Below the pieces are notes generated by a model. The model did not search any database and had not been told where the DNA came from. It was given only the letters and a program-made list of their open reading frames with translations. A DNA stretch of 64,000 nt from Mytilus californianus (lineage: Eukaryota; Mollusca; Bivalvia; Mytilida; Mytilidae): positions 79,047,143 through 79,111,142 of the forward strand of contig NW_026262679.1 in the NCBI RefSeq assembly GCF_021869535.1. Direction: 5' to 3'. Below, one piece after another: positions 11,601 to 24,100 of this stretch. The position numbers and the translations under genes were made by a program. Numbering within the stretch: position 1 is the stretch's first letter; each line of letters opens with the position of its first letter.

Positions 11601-14600
11601 ATGCGATATAAGTATAAGTGTGAATACGTCTCTCTCTAGTTTCACCTCAAAGGAGGGTTGTATAAATGGCTACAAGTATGACATCCCAAAGGAAAGAACG
11701 ACAGTCACTGAGGTATTGATTCAACACATATTATTTCATATGTTCAAAATAAGCATTCATTATTTGCAAAACTTTAATTGATTATCTCTTCAAACTGAGC
11801 ATACTTTTCAAGCCTGAACGATTTGATTCAGATTTCAGTAACACCACACATGCTTCTTCGTTAGGTTGCTGAAGACCAAAAGTTTGAGAAAAAATAAATA
11901 ACATTTCAGAGCAAAAAAAGCTAAAAGGGTAAAAAAAACAGCAATAACTGAGAGTCTTGATGAGGGTTCTTAATTTCTGTATTCATCAAATTTTTAGAGC
12001 ATCTTTTTTATTGTTAAGAATAACACTTATTAGGTAAAATTCTCATGAAAATAGTTTTACTATTAAAATTTTCTGCAATTAGACGATTTCTTTATTCTGT
12101 GCATTGTACATCATAGTTTCTGTAATCAGTATTGTATTACCTAATTCTTTTATTTTCCATAGTTATTCTTTATACTTTTGCACCCCATATTATTCTCTAT
12201 TCTTTATATTTTTTGCTCATTTCCTCTATTTGTTATTTTTTTGGCTATTCTCTTTTCAGTAACCCCCGTCCAGACCCTCATAACCGTCTACATTTTAATA
12301 TGCTATGGGAGTTGCAACCTTAGTTTTATTATATTTATTTAAAACATATAGCTTTGAGGTACATTGGCTGGACAAAAGTCATTCATTTATTTAACTATCC
12401 CAATATAGTTTTTGTACATCAATTGATTTCAATATAATATGTTGAGTTTCTGTGGAAACTTGTGACGTCAACATTTCAGTTCATATTCTACCTACAAAGT
12501 CTTTACAAGTAAGATTGAAACAAAAAAACAAAACTGCATGTTGCTACAAGAAACAGCTAATATTTGACAGTTGAACGAAGAAAATTTCTTGCAAATCGCT
12601 AGAAACATTTAAAATCTACATATTTGACTTAAAACTGTTGTTTTGCACAAAGTTTTTGGTAATATCAAATATGAGCAAAATCGTTTAGCTACCAAAACAT
12701 TTTACAATTACATCAACATATTTGCGAAAAAATTGAAGTAAGTTTTGAAAATGCTAAAAATGTGTATAAAATGATAGGGAAAATATTGATAAAGGATATC
12801 TTTTGTCTACATGCTTGTATCTCTACGGAAATCACTTGCGGAACAGGAACTGGCTAATCTCCTGGAGAATCTGAGTTCACTCAAAATGTTTGGTTTGGCT
12901 TACAATGCTCAATGTTCAATTGTGTAACTGTTGAGTGGACATTTGTTTGTCTTTTCCCATTTGACCATGGTGTTTTCCATTTGGTCATGGTAATTTTCCA
13001 TTTGGTCATGGTGTTTTTCCATTTGGCCATGGTGTTTTCTTCTGTATTTCCTCAACTAACAGTTTTTGATTGCCTTCTTATATTGTATATCGTATTTTAT
13101 CCTTGCTAGTAAGATTGTTATTCAAAATTTGAATATCAACACATTTACAGTTTATTATAAATTTAATCCTTGGAACGATACCGATTGGATTTGATTTAAC
13201 TTTATTCTTCTTTATTAACAGTGGGATCTTGTATGCAGTGGCGCAGAACGTTCAGAACTATTAACAACTCTGATTATGCTAGGCCAAGCAACAGGAGCAG
13301 TTATTTTCTCTCCTATATCAGATAAGATAGGACGAAAACCAAGCAATGTATTTGCCAGAATTATGTACTTTTTTACAGCTTTGGCGACTGTGTTCTCTCC
13401 TAACATTTCAGTATTTTTGGTGTTCAGATTTCTACAAGGAACATTTCAAGGCGTAAGTACTTGAATCTTACCTTTTCCCTTTTTGTCTGTATGCAGATAT
13501 TTTTTTTTTATATCTTATCAAAAATGCTAGCAATATATAATGATAAGATTTATATTATCTTATAAAAAAAACTTAAGAGTGTCATGATACAATTATGTCG
13601 TTATTTTAAGTATGTAGTACTCAGATACTGTTAGGTAGTTTATGTATGTTAAGTATATAGTACTCCGATAGTTTATAAGTAGTACTAGTATATATTGAGA
13701 TACCGTTAGGTCGTTTCTTGAAGTATTCAGTCCTGAGTTTCCGTTAGGGTGTTTGTTGCTTGAATTATTCCTGTTATTTTTGCTTACATAGATTGTTGTT
13801 AATATGCATGTTTTAATTAGTTTTTTGTAGATATGTTTGTTATTTTATCAGACGTTGAATTTTGTATCTTTTGACAGTTACACAAGACATTTCTCGACAG
13901 TTACATGTATAAAATATAAACTCTATATCTTAATAGTTTGTTCTATTTTATGAACTACTAACTTTTTGTGCGTGTATAAAATTGACAAATAACTTAGTCC
14001 TAAAACTTTCACTACATGATTCATTCTTCAATGAAACTTTAGTAAGCTTGATTATTTGTGACTTGTAGATACATGGGTTTTGCCTTTTGATTCAATACCT
14101 CATTGTCTTATTCTTATTTTGTATTCGTAAAGATATGGAGCAAAATCTGTTTTAGTGATATCAATTCGCCGTTTCAGAATATAATGCATTCTGTGTAATA
14201 TTTTCAAAAGCGTACACCAAAACTATGTGATTGGTTAAACACGTCTTAAACAATTAAAATTCAACCAATGGCGTTACGTTATTTTCATTTTGGGGTACGA
14301 ACAACGAATTTACGGATAATGGTTAAAATGTGATATTATTTTCAACACCGAGTACAGTTTACATTGAAACAAAAGAAGACTACTAGTGTAATGTTCACGA
14401 TTTAGTATCGATAATCAAATCATCTTATTTATTATGGAATATACATTCGATTTTATGGGGGAGAGAGAGAGAGAGAGAGAACAACAAAAAAACAACAAGA
14501 CAATTCTTTAGTATATATATATACGAGATATTGGTCCTTTGTTATGTAAATTTTGTAAGAGTATTGTTATATTTCAGTAAAAAAATTGAAAGTATACATG

Positions 14601-17600
14601 TAAATGTTTTTAGAAACAAGAATCCTGATTCGGAGACGAATACATAATACACTGAAAGCACACACTGATAGGAACAATAAAAACAAATCCTGATTAAAAG
14701 CGAAAGGCGTCTTGTAAACTAGTTTTCTACATGGTAAAAAGTCTTATTGAACCTTACTTTTGCTCTGATTTATACGATTAGTTTCTCGATACTCTAGATT
14801 GAAACTGTTAACATATGCCTCATTTAAATCAAATTTTGTTTACTACTTTGCTTTTATATTTTGTTTTTAAGGGAAGTCTTATGACATGTACGATTTTGTA
14901 TATAGAATTGCTCCCAAAGGAACTACGACATCGTGCTGAAGGTGCTAATATAATCGCATGGACAACAGGGCTTGTCTTGACCTCAGTGATTGGATATTTG
15001 TGTCGGGATTTAACATGGAGATACATGCAACTAGTACTAGCAGTTATAACTTGTCACACACTATTTGATTGGTTGTAAGTAAATTGTAGTTAATCATTGC
15101 ATTTTTTACGAAACGAAAAGAAAAGAACAACCACTTTTTCACTTATACATGATGCTAAAAGTTTTAATACTATTACATGTATGAATAAATTAAAGAGTAT
15201 AATAGAAAACTAAGAATGTCTTGCTGATCCTGATGTAAAAAAAATTAAGCAAAACGTTTGTTTTGAGGTATTGAATAATTGCTGTTATTTTATTATCTAT
15301 AGACTTATCGTTATCATTGCAGGCACGAAAATACATTGAACTTAATTTCATTGTCTTTTTTCTTTTCGAGACAAAACATATTTCGTATGTTTTAAATCTA
15401 TTGTAGGTTTTTAGATGAGTCATTAAGATGGCTAATAGCAAATGGCAAAACTGAGAAAGCTGAAAATTTGTTGAAAAAAGCCACCAAGCTGAACTATACT
15501 AATTATCAACTGGTCATTAAAAGCATTCAAGTTGAGCAGTCAAACGATATTCCAATGGAAAATCAGTGTGCCCCAAAAAAAGCCAAACATGCTGATCCAG
15601 ACGAAGACGAAAAATCTACAGTACATAAATATAGTATTTTCACAATATTGAGAAACAAACGAATGCTGGGATGTTCTATCATACTGTGGATTGCTTGGTG
15701 AGTTTTAAGAAACCCGTAACATTGTAGGTTTACAATTGTAATACACTTAAGTTAAGTCATGAATGCTATTCTAATATGAAAAACCTATTTATATTAAAGT
15801 ATATAGGTATTTTTTTCAGAGATAAGTGCCTGTGGTTTAACACCCAAGTTTTATATGCGATAGTTTCAAGGATGATTTTACCATAAGTTTTCCGTGGAAT
15901 ACATAAACAGTTTTTCTGCACGTCAACCTTCATTATACATGTCTTGAAAACACTCTTGTCGAGTTTTCAGATTGATCGTACCAGCATTTTGTATGATAAA
16001 CACACCTTAAATAACTCATTGCTTAAATATATAATTATCTTATTTAGGGTCATCTTCTTTTCGAAATGGATTGGACCTATGTGTTTCATTTTTTCGCATA
16101 TTTTTATGCCCCCGCAACTAAAAGTGTGGGGCATATTGTTTTAAATCTGTCCGTCCTTCCGTCCGTCCGTCTGTCCTTCCGTCTGTTCGTCCGTCCCATT
16201 ATAGGTATATAGTTATTCGAGATAACTCCCCCTACAGTTTGAATGCTAGGAAGTTTTCACTTTGCTGGCTGTTTGTACATATATTGAAGGTGTGCCTGTG
16301 GATAGGATTTTGATTTTTATTGATATTTGCTCTTTTGGGAGAAAGTTGAACTTTGTCATTTTTGGAGTATATACTTGCATAAGAGGTGTATAGCGTTTCC
16401 AGATTACTCCTCCTACAGTGAACCATAGACCTATGTGCTCCCATGCTCAACTTTGTGTACTTTAAAATAACACTTTGCATCTGCGGAGGCATCATTGAGA
16501 CACAATAATATCCCAAAGAAAGTCCTACATTGATTTTGTTATGATACAGTTACTTCAGAGTGGAGTGCGGGGACATCACTTTGTCTAGTTTTATATTAAG
16601 ACCTGTACGAGAACCTTACATTATTAGTTTCATATGTAATTTTAGGATCACCAATTCGTTAACATACTATGGATTAATGCTGACTACATCGACCCTCTCG
16701 GGCGACCGATATCTCAACAATATTCTAGCCTGCCTTACTGAATATCCTGCTGCGATAGTACAACAAATTTTTGTTAACAGGTATCAGATTCAGCAAGTGT
16801 GACTTAAAACATCTCTATTTTTAACATCAATATAACAAGTAATTATTAGAATGGTTAGGTTTGTTTTTGAGCGACAGCCAAAACATTTTAAACATTTGTT
16901 ATCCTTTGCATAGATTATATTTGTTAACTTGTCAACAAAACATAACATATAAGTATAGCAATGTTCTAACTTACAGTATAAAACAGTCTAAAGGTGATCA
17001 TGCATATATGTATATACTACAAAAGAAATAAATATATATTGCTATATGAATGTGTATTTCTTGACTGTTTCTACTTATGTCGAATTATCTTGTCTTATTG
17101 CCTTCATGCATAGCACAAACATCAATACTTGTCATACCTTTGTAACTTTCTATATTTTTCTTTTAATAACAAAAAAGGAAAAGAATATAGCTACCACACT
17201 ACAGTTTCTTCAGGGACAAAAGAGAGGCGGAAGACATCAAAGGGATATTCAAACTCATAAGTCGAATACAAACTGACAACGCCATGACAACAACAAAAAA
17301 CGACGAAAAGACAAACAACAGTCTACAAAATACAACATAGAAAACGAAAGACTGAGCAACACGAACCCCATCAAAAATTAAGGATGATCTTAGGTGCTCT
17401 AAAAGGGTAAGCAAATCCTGCTTCACATATGGCTACCATTGTGTTGCTCATGTGATTACTTATCTCTTTGGTATCTTCCGCCTCTTTTTTGGAAGATATC
17501 CATCGTCATCTGTGATATAGATATTCCATAACAGTCAACCAACTCGTGATGGCGTCTCATAAAATTTTCGAAGGAATGACTTTTCCACTTGGACCCTTAG

Positions 17601-18131
17601 TTTAATATATTCCTTTTAAGAAGCAACACTCTATCAAGAAAATCATGATAGGGTTTGCAAGCTCTGGGACATTTATACTCCATATGCAGGCGCTGCTAGA
17701 ATGGTGCGACATAGAAATGGAAAAGTTCAGAATTGGGAAGCTGAAATCATCTCTTTTTTCGTAATCGTAAATATTTGTTCTCAACCGACCCTTATTGTCA
17801 ATTTCTAGGTGTAAGTCAAGATATGAAACAGACTTAACTGTATATATATATATATATATATTCATTATTTCAAGTTCGATGGGATAGACGATTTCAACAT
17901 AGTCACCAGAAGTTAACTTATTTAGTAAGCGGACATATTCTTTCTAAGAAGCTGCTGTATGAAGTCTGCTTTATATGAATAAATGTTCTTTTACAGTTTA
18001 TTCAATTATCAATTACAGAATAGGAAGAAAGTGCATGTTAATCATATTTCACGGTATAGCTGGAATATCAATGGTTTTGGCAATGGTGTGTACAACATAC
18101 GGTGGTAAGTAGATAGAAGCCTTATTAGTAC

Positions 18132-18162
<31 letters not shown>

Positions 18163-21100
18163 ACAACAACCAAAAACTAAAAATAACAAACAAAAGAAAC
18201 AACTGGCATAGGAAATGTTATGCACCTTACACTCAGACATACAAAAACTTCTTAAGTGATCAAATTTCAACTTGTTGATCTACAATCTATCTGTATTGCA
18301 TCATATACCTTAGCTCGAAACTGGTATTTTTAAAAGTATTTCTATGAAGTTAACAGATTACGAAACGGTAAAATTATAAAGCCATGATCAATGTCATCTC
18401 ATAAATTACGAATATTAGTTATTAAGTCTCTGCTGCCATTACCAGCAATATTTGCTTTTCTGGAAAACTGGATTTGTTCTTTACTACAATTCAAAAAAGA
18501 AATCAAGAGCTTAACTTAGGTAGTGTTTAATGACTCCATGTTCGCAATGGTTTTGTATCGATTTTGATAATATTTTCTTTTTACATCTTTTGTTTCAGGT
18601 CAACTTGATTGGTTACCAGTATTAGGAACAGTCTTTGCATTAATTGGAAGATTTGCCATAACAGGATCGTTCAGTACGGTGTTTTTATACACATCAGAAC
18701 TATATCCTACGAACTTACGGTTTGTAATTTTAATCAAGCAGACTTATCAATACAAAAATACACAGTTTTAATATTCATTATAAACACCATTTAAGCTTTT
18801 CAAACTACCACTATGTTTTGTATTATCTTGCTTTTTTTTTTGAATCCATACCGGGAGATAGAACCGTGAAGGCTGATTGAAGCATTTCGTTCAAAAAAGA
18901 TATCATTATTCAACGTTTCTTACTCTCAGTTTTCTGCATTATAAGTTTCAAGAAAGAAACAATGATACAGTTGATGAAATAAAAGTAGATTTTGGTAAAC
19001 GTCAATGAGAGTCCAACCCAACAGCACAGAATACATTTAAAGGTCAACGATAAACAGATGTCTATACAATATTCTACATCTGCATTTAGAAAGTAGTGAA
19101 TAAATTCACTAGGGGCTATAAAAAATTTGACAACATCAATTTCCAAAATTGATGAACCCTCATTGATAAAAGAGAGGTGAAGGATACCAAAGGGACATTC
19201 AAACTCATAAGTCGAAAATAAACTGACAACGCCATGGCTAAAAAAGAAAAGACAAACAGACAAACAGACAAGCAACAGTACATAAAAAACATAGACAACC
19301 AAAGACTGAACGACACGAACCCCACAAAAAGCTGAGGGTGATCTCCGGTGCTCCGGAAGGGTAAGCAGATCCTGCTCTACATTTGGCATCCGTCGTGTTG
19401 CTAATGTAAGTACAAACCCAGTTATATGTCTAATTCGGTAGGTCACGTTCAGGGGAAGGGGACGAGATTGTAGTTACGACAGTTGGAACATATCGAAGGG
19501 AAGATTTAAACTTGACCCCTTGGAACTCTTGGTTTAATAGCTTCTTTGTAAGCAGCAACCCTCTATCAAGGAAATCATGACAGGAACCACAAGCCCTGGA
19601 ATATCGTATCAACTGGGAGATATATACTCGTATGCAGGTGCTGCTGTAATGTTGCTACATAGAAATGGAAAGTTTACAATTGGGAAACTGAAGTCATCTC
19701 TTTTGTCGTAAAGTTTTGTTTTTCACCAACCCTAATTGCCAATTTTTAGATGCAAGTCAAGATATGAGACAGACCTAACTGTATCTGTTGTATCCTTTAC
19801 CTCAAGTTCAATGGAATAGATGCGTTCAGCATAGTCACCAAATTTTGAATTATTTAGTGAGAGAACATCATCTATATAGCGGAAAGTGAAATTAAAGGAT
19901 ACTGCTAGCTGTACCAACTTTAGCTGTACCAATTTTTACTGCAGCAATTGTGCATTTTGACAATTAATGGCAGTGATGCACAATGTCAAAATATTCGAAA
20001 ACACAAGCGCTGAAGAGCTGATAAAAAAGTATAGCAGTAACCTGGAAAAGGAATCAGAGCTATACATGAGGGAGAAAGATTCATTAAATTTAAATGATTT
20101 CAAAAAGTATATAAATTAAATATGACAAACGACAATCATATGTGATGTCTCTGATTTGGTTTCTCTTTCTGACATTCTTGATAAAGCACGACATCAACTG
20201 TATCTAGAGTAGGTTTATATTTAAGAAATGCTTGATTAGGGCATTACATCGATTGTATCAAGAGTAGGTTTATATTTGAAAAATGCTGGATTAGGGCATG
20301 ACATCAATTGTATCTAGAGAAGGTTTATATTTCAGAAATGCTGGATTAGGGCATGACATCAACTGTATCTAGAGTAGGTTTATATTTCAGAAATGCTGGA
20401 TAAGCCTTGACGTCAACTGTATCTAGAGTAGTTTTATATTTCAGAAGTGCTTGATTAGGTATGGCCTCATCAATCTCTACAATAGGTTCATATTTTCAAA
20501 AATGCTGGATTAGGATCAAATGTATTTAAAGTAGATTTATATATTTCAGGAATGCTGGATTAGGCATTGCATCAACTTTAGCTAGAATAGGATCCATGTT
20601 GTCACCTTTCGCAATGACTCTTGTGAGTAGTTTGAATTTTTAACAAATCCTATCATAAATAATTACGTGATTTATTTAGATACTGAAATATTGCGCTCTT
20701 TGCAATTCTGACACTCGACAGTAGCCGAAGTTGCAACTACATGCAATGAATATCGCAATGGAAAATGTTCAATATTTCAAATGTTAATGTCAGCACCTGC
20801 TTACTCTACCCTAGCACGAGAGATCGCTATCGGTTTTTGGTGGGATCGTATTGCTCCGTTTAGTTTTTTATGTTTTGTTTTGCAGAACGTTGTTTGTCTT
20901 TGCGACTTTTTTTGTTCTTTGCCATGGCGTTATTGGTTAGTTTTCGACTTATGAGTATGAATCCTCTTTTGGTATCTTCCGCCTCTCTTTTATCAGTTGT
21001 TGCATAAAACACATCGTCTGCCATTTTTGTAAGAAAACATGTAAAGTAACAGTAAATCACAAGATATAATGCATCAGAAATTTCAAATAGGTGGGTTGAT

Positions 21101-24100
21101 GTTGATTAAAAGGCGTTTTATTAAGTTATGGTCTAAAGACGTTATTATATGGTCATTGTTTATTTTTCTTGTCTACAATTTCTGTTTTAAAAATTAAATA
21201 AACAAAAATACCGAACTCCAAGAAAAGTTTAAAGCAGAAAGTCAATTATCAAATTGCAAAATCAAATGCTCAAACACACCAAACTGTCATATTCCTGACT
21301 TTGTAAAGGCATTTCCATATGTAGAAAATGATTGATTAAACCTAGTTTTATAGCTAGCTAAACCTCTCACTTGTATGACAGTCGCATAGAATTCCAGGTA
21401 ACGACAGGGAACATTTTGAAATTTTGTGAAGGTTTATATGTATGTACAAAACAGCATAACTTGATATATATGTTTCTGTGTTCTTGTCAGTCCACCTGGG
21501 TTTTGATGGGTTTCATATTACTCAATGTGAAGTATTCTATCTACTGATTTGTGGATTGTTTTCATTTTTGTCGTTTTCCTTTAGGTATTGTCTGTTTTTA
21601 TTTTACTTATGAACGGAGATATGAAGAAAACTCTTGTGTTTTACTGTGTTTAGGCATATTTTTAAACAAACTATCTAAAACGACTTTTATTTTATTCGTA
21701 TACTGGACTGATACCACTCATGATGGACTGCTAATTCCAGAGGTTATTATCGACTCAATAGTCAGTACCTCGACACTGACATGGTCTATTACATAATCTT
21801 AAATTCTCCGTTTATAAATTTATAAATTATTAGGAAACTAATGTTCCAACTCCTCAAGCAAAGTTGACCTGTTGTTTATTTGGCAATTCTTTTTATTTTC
21901 TTATTGACAATTTAGCTCTTTCACATATTAAAGTATTTAGTCATCCTTGTCTTTCAAATTTATATATATGAAGTGTTATTTTCATTTTTTAACCAAAATA
22001 TAATGGTTTGTTTAAATCAGTATAAAAACTTCTTGATAGGGGATTAGATTTTGAAAATATTTGTGAACCCTAACATATACTCCAATAAAACTTCGACTAT
22101 AGATGATGTCTATGTGTATTTTATGTTGGCTTGAATTTCAACCAAAGATGATGAAATTGGTCTTCCTCGATTCACCAATAGCATCAGATTTCTTAGAAAC
22201 CAAGTTCTTTTGCAGGGTCTGTCAAATACTCTTGCTGAACATGTATCAAAATAAATAACGGCTATCTATCGGCAATTGACCTATCCTAGTGGCGATGTGG
22301 ATCAGATGAGGATCTAGAAAAATTCTTAAGATCAGTTAAAGTATCTCTCCTCGTGTAGTAGTATACAAATATTGAAATATACATAGTAAAGTATTTTCTC
22401 GTTATAGACTGACTGACAAGTTTAAAAAACAACCAAATAGCCATCTTATATAAACGGCCATTGTAGATATTGATATCTTGTTTTAGGAACGGACAAGTCA
22501 TGATTTATAAATTAACACTCTAATTCCAACAACAAAACTCCTAAAAATTATATCAAAATGATGCACAACTGTTTGATTAACTACATTATATTTGTTTTGT
22601 TTGGTGGTTGTTTTTTAAAAGACTATAGGCATTCCCATTGAGACTTGCTAGTTCTACTTCACGCATTAAACTTCAAGCGATAAAGATTTTATAATTGAAG
22701 AAACATAAATTTGTCGACTCTGTTGACTTTACAAAAAACAATCTATAGTGAATTTTCCAGTTTTGTGTATATATATACATACGATATTCCAGGGCTTGTA
22801 TTTCCTACAATGAATTCCTTACCAGATTATAGCCGCGTACATTAAACCAATAATACTTGAAGATGAATGTGAAAGTGTCCTGTTAGAAATTATCTGACGC
22901 CACCATTGTTTTGAAGGCCGTTATGGTCTATCTGTGTCCGAGATGAACATGGATATGGTTTACTTGTCACGCACAACACGTTGCGTGCAAATAATGGATC
23001 TGGAACTGCTTATCCTGCCGTAGCACCCTCAACCCAGATTTTTGAAGGGATTATGTTGCGTGATTTTGTCTGTGTTGTGTTCAAAGATTGTTGTTTGTCT
23101 TCACGTCTTATCTCTTTTTGTTATGAACACAAACACCCGACTCCTTATACTTTTTTTAACACTCTCTTGAACTTCAAATAAGTATATTTTGTCAATTGCG
23201 AATTACATATCAGTTTCATCAGTAATTATATTCAATTATTCAAGAATTTTGCTGTTAAAAGGTCTGATTTCTTTGAAAATTACATGTAGTTATCTTTCTT
23301 GTCATATCACAATTATTGGTGCTGACATTAGAATCAGTAATCGTCTATATCGGATTTTTGTACCTAAATCGAAATACGCTATTGTAATGTTTTTACCACG
23401 TTAAAACTTATACCGGAAAAGTGTAAATATAACATCTACTAAATTTACGAAATATTTATTCTTAGTCTAATGCTCCAAGAGAGGTAATATATATTGGGAA
23501 AAAGAGACCCATTTTGAAATAGCTCTTCAATTAATACAATTTAAATAAATACTTAAAATAATTGGGGTCCTTTTGTTTGCATACCAAAGCCAAAGCAGCA
23601 TTTATTTCTTACAAGGATATTAACAAAATCACAAAACTGTCAGGTCGTATATCATTTCAAATAGACACTAATGCGCTAAAAGACTTTACTTTAAGGGACA
23701 GAATAACCGGTAACTGTACTACAAAAATGTTTCTGATTTCTCGAACAAAGCAAATAAGAGAAAATCAAGACACAAAAAATAGCACAAGTATGAAATACAA
23801 AGTGATTTGATTGATATAATCACACAAAAGTAACTGCAATTACTGTATTTTCTGAAATCTTTGTCAATTTTTTTTACATTGCAGTGGTATGATGCAATTT
23901 TGCTATATCTTTCTCTCATGTTATGGTTTCACGATGAAGTAAAGAATTAAACAATTATTTTACTCTTTTCAGTCTTACATTATTCCATGGGGCCCAGCAG
24001 GAGTATTTGCTAGTTTGAATCTATTTGTCACCCTATCGTTATTGGTTCTACCTGAAACTATGGGACGTGAACTGCCAACAACAGTAACAGAACTGAATTC

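Larger units (their letters stand above)
16781..18018 (+). other. Gene A intron 6
   Basis: 16781-17200 shows nothing; the rest is R1 copy 1. Confidence 0.55.
18720..20549 (+). other. Gene A intron 8
   Basis: Holds R1 copy 2 and the 55-bp decoy-acceptor array; 18720-19150 shows nothing. Confidence 0.6.
20623..23972 (+). other. Gene A intron 9 (3.35 kb)
   Basis: R1 tail (20880-21000) and M3 (21190-21410). 22780-23060 shows faint similarity to the R1 3' region (CCAGGGCTTGTATTTCCTAC, CTGCTTATCCTGCCGTAGCA). 21420-22780 and 23070-23970 show no feature; open frames there lack splice sites of compatible phase. Confidence 0.5.

Noticed and set aside
13215..13406. Minus-strand frame over gene A exon 3
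   Set aside because: Antisense shadow of a well-supported exon. The same applies to 8565-8837 and 14829-15026.
18910..19446. 178-codon minus-strand open frame
   Set aside because: It reads through the noncoding 3' tail of retroelement R1 copy 2 and adjacent AT-rich DNA; the peptide is repeat-derived (SVCLFF-type) and recurs in other R1 tails.
20226..20549. CRISPR-like array
   Set aside because: Regular 55-bp units without variable spacers, in an intron of a eukaryotic gene; it is a minisatellite derived from an exon boundary.
22780..23060. Additional full R1 copy
   Set aside because: Only scattered short matches to the R1 3' region; too weak to list as an element.
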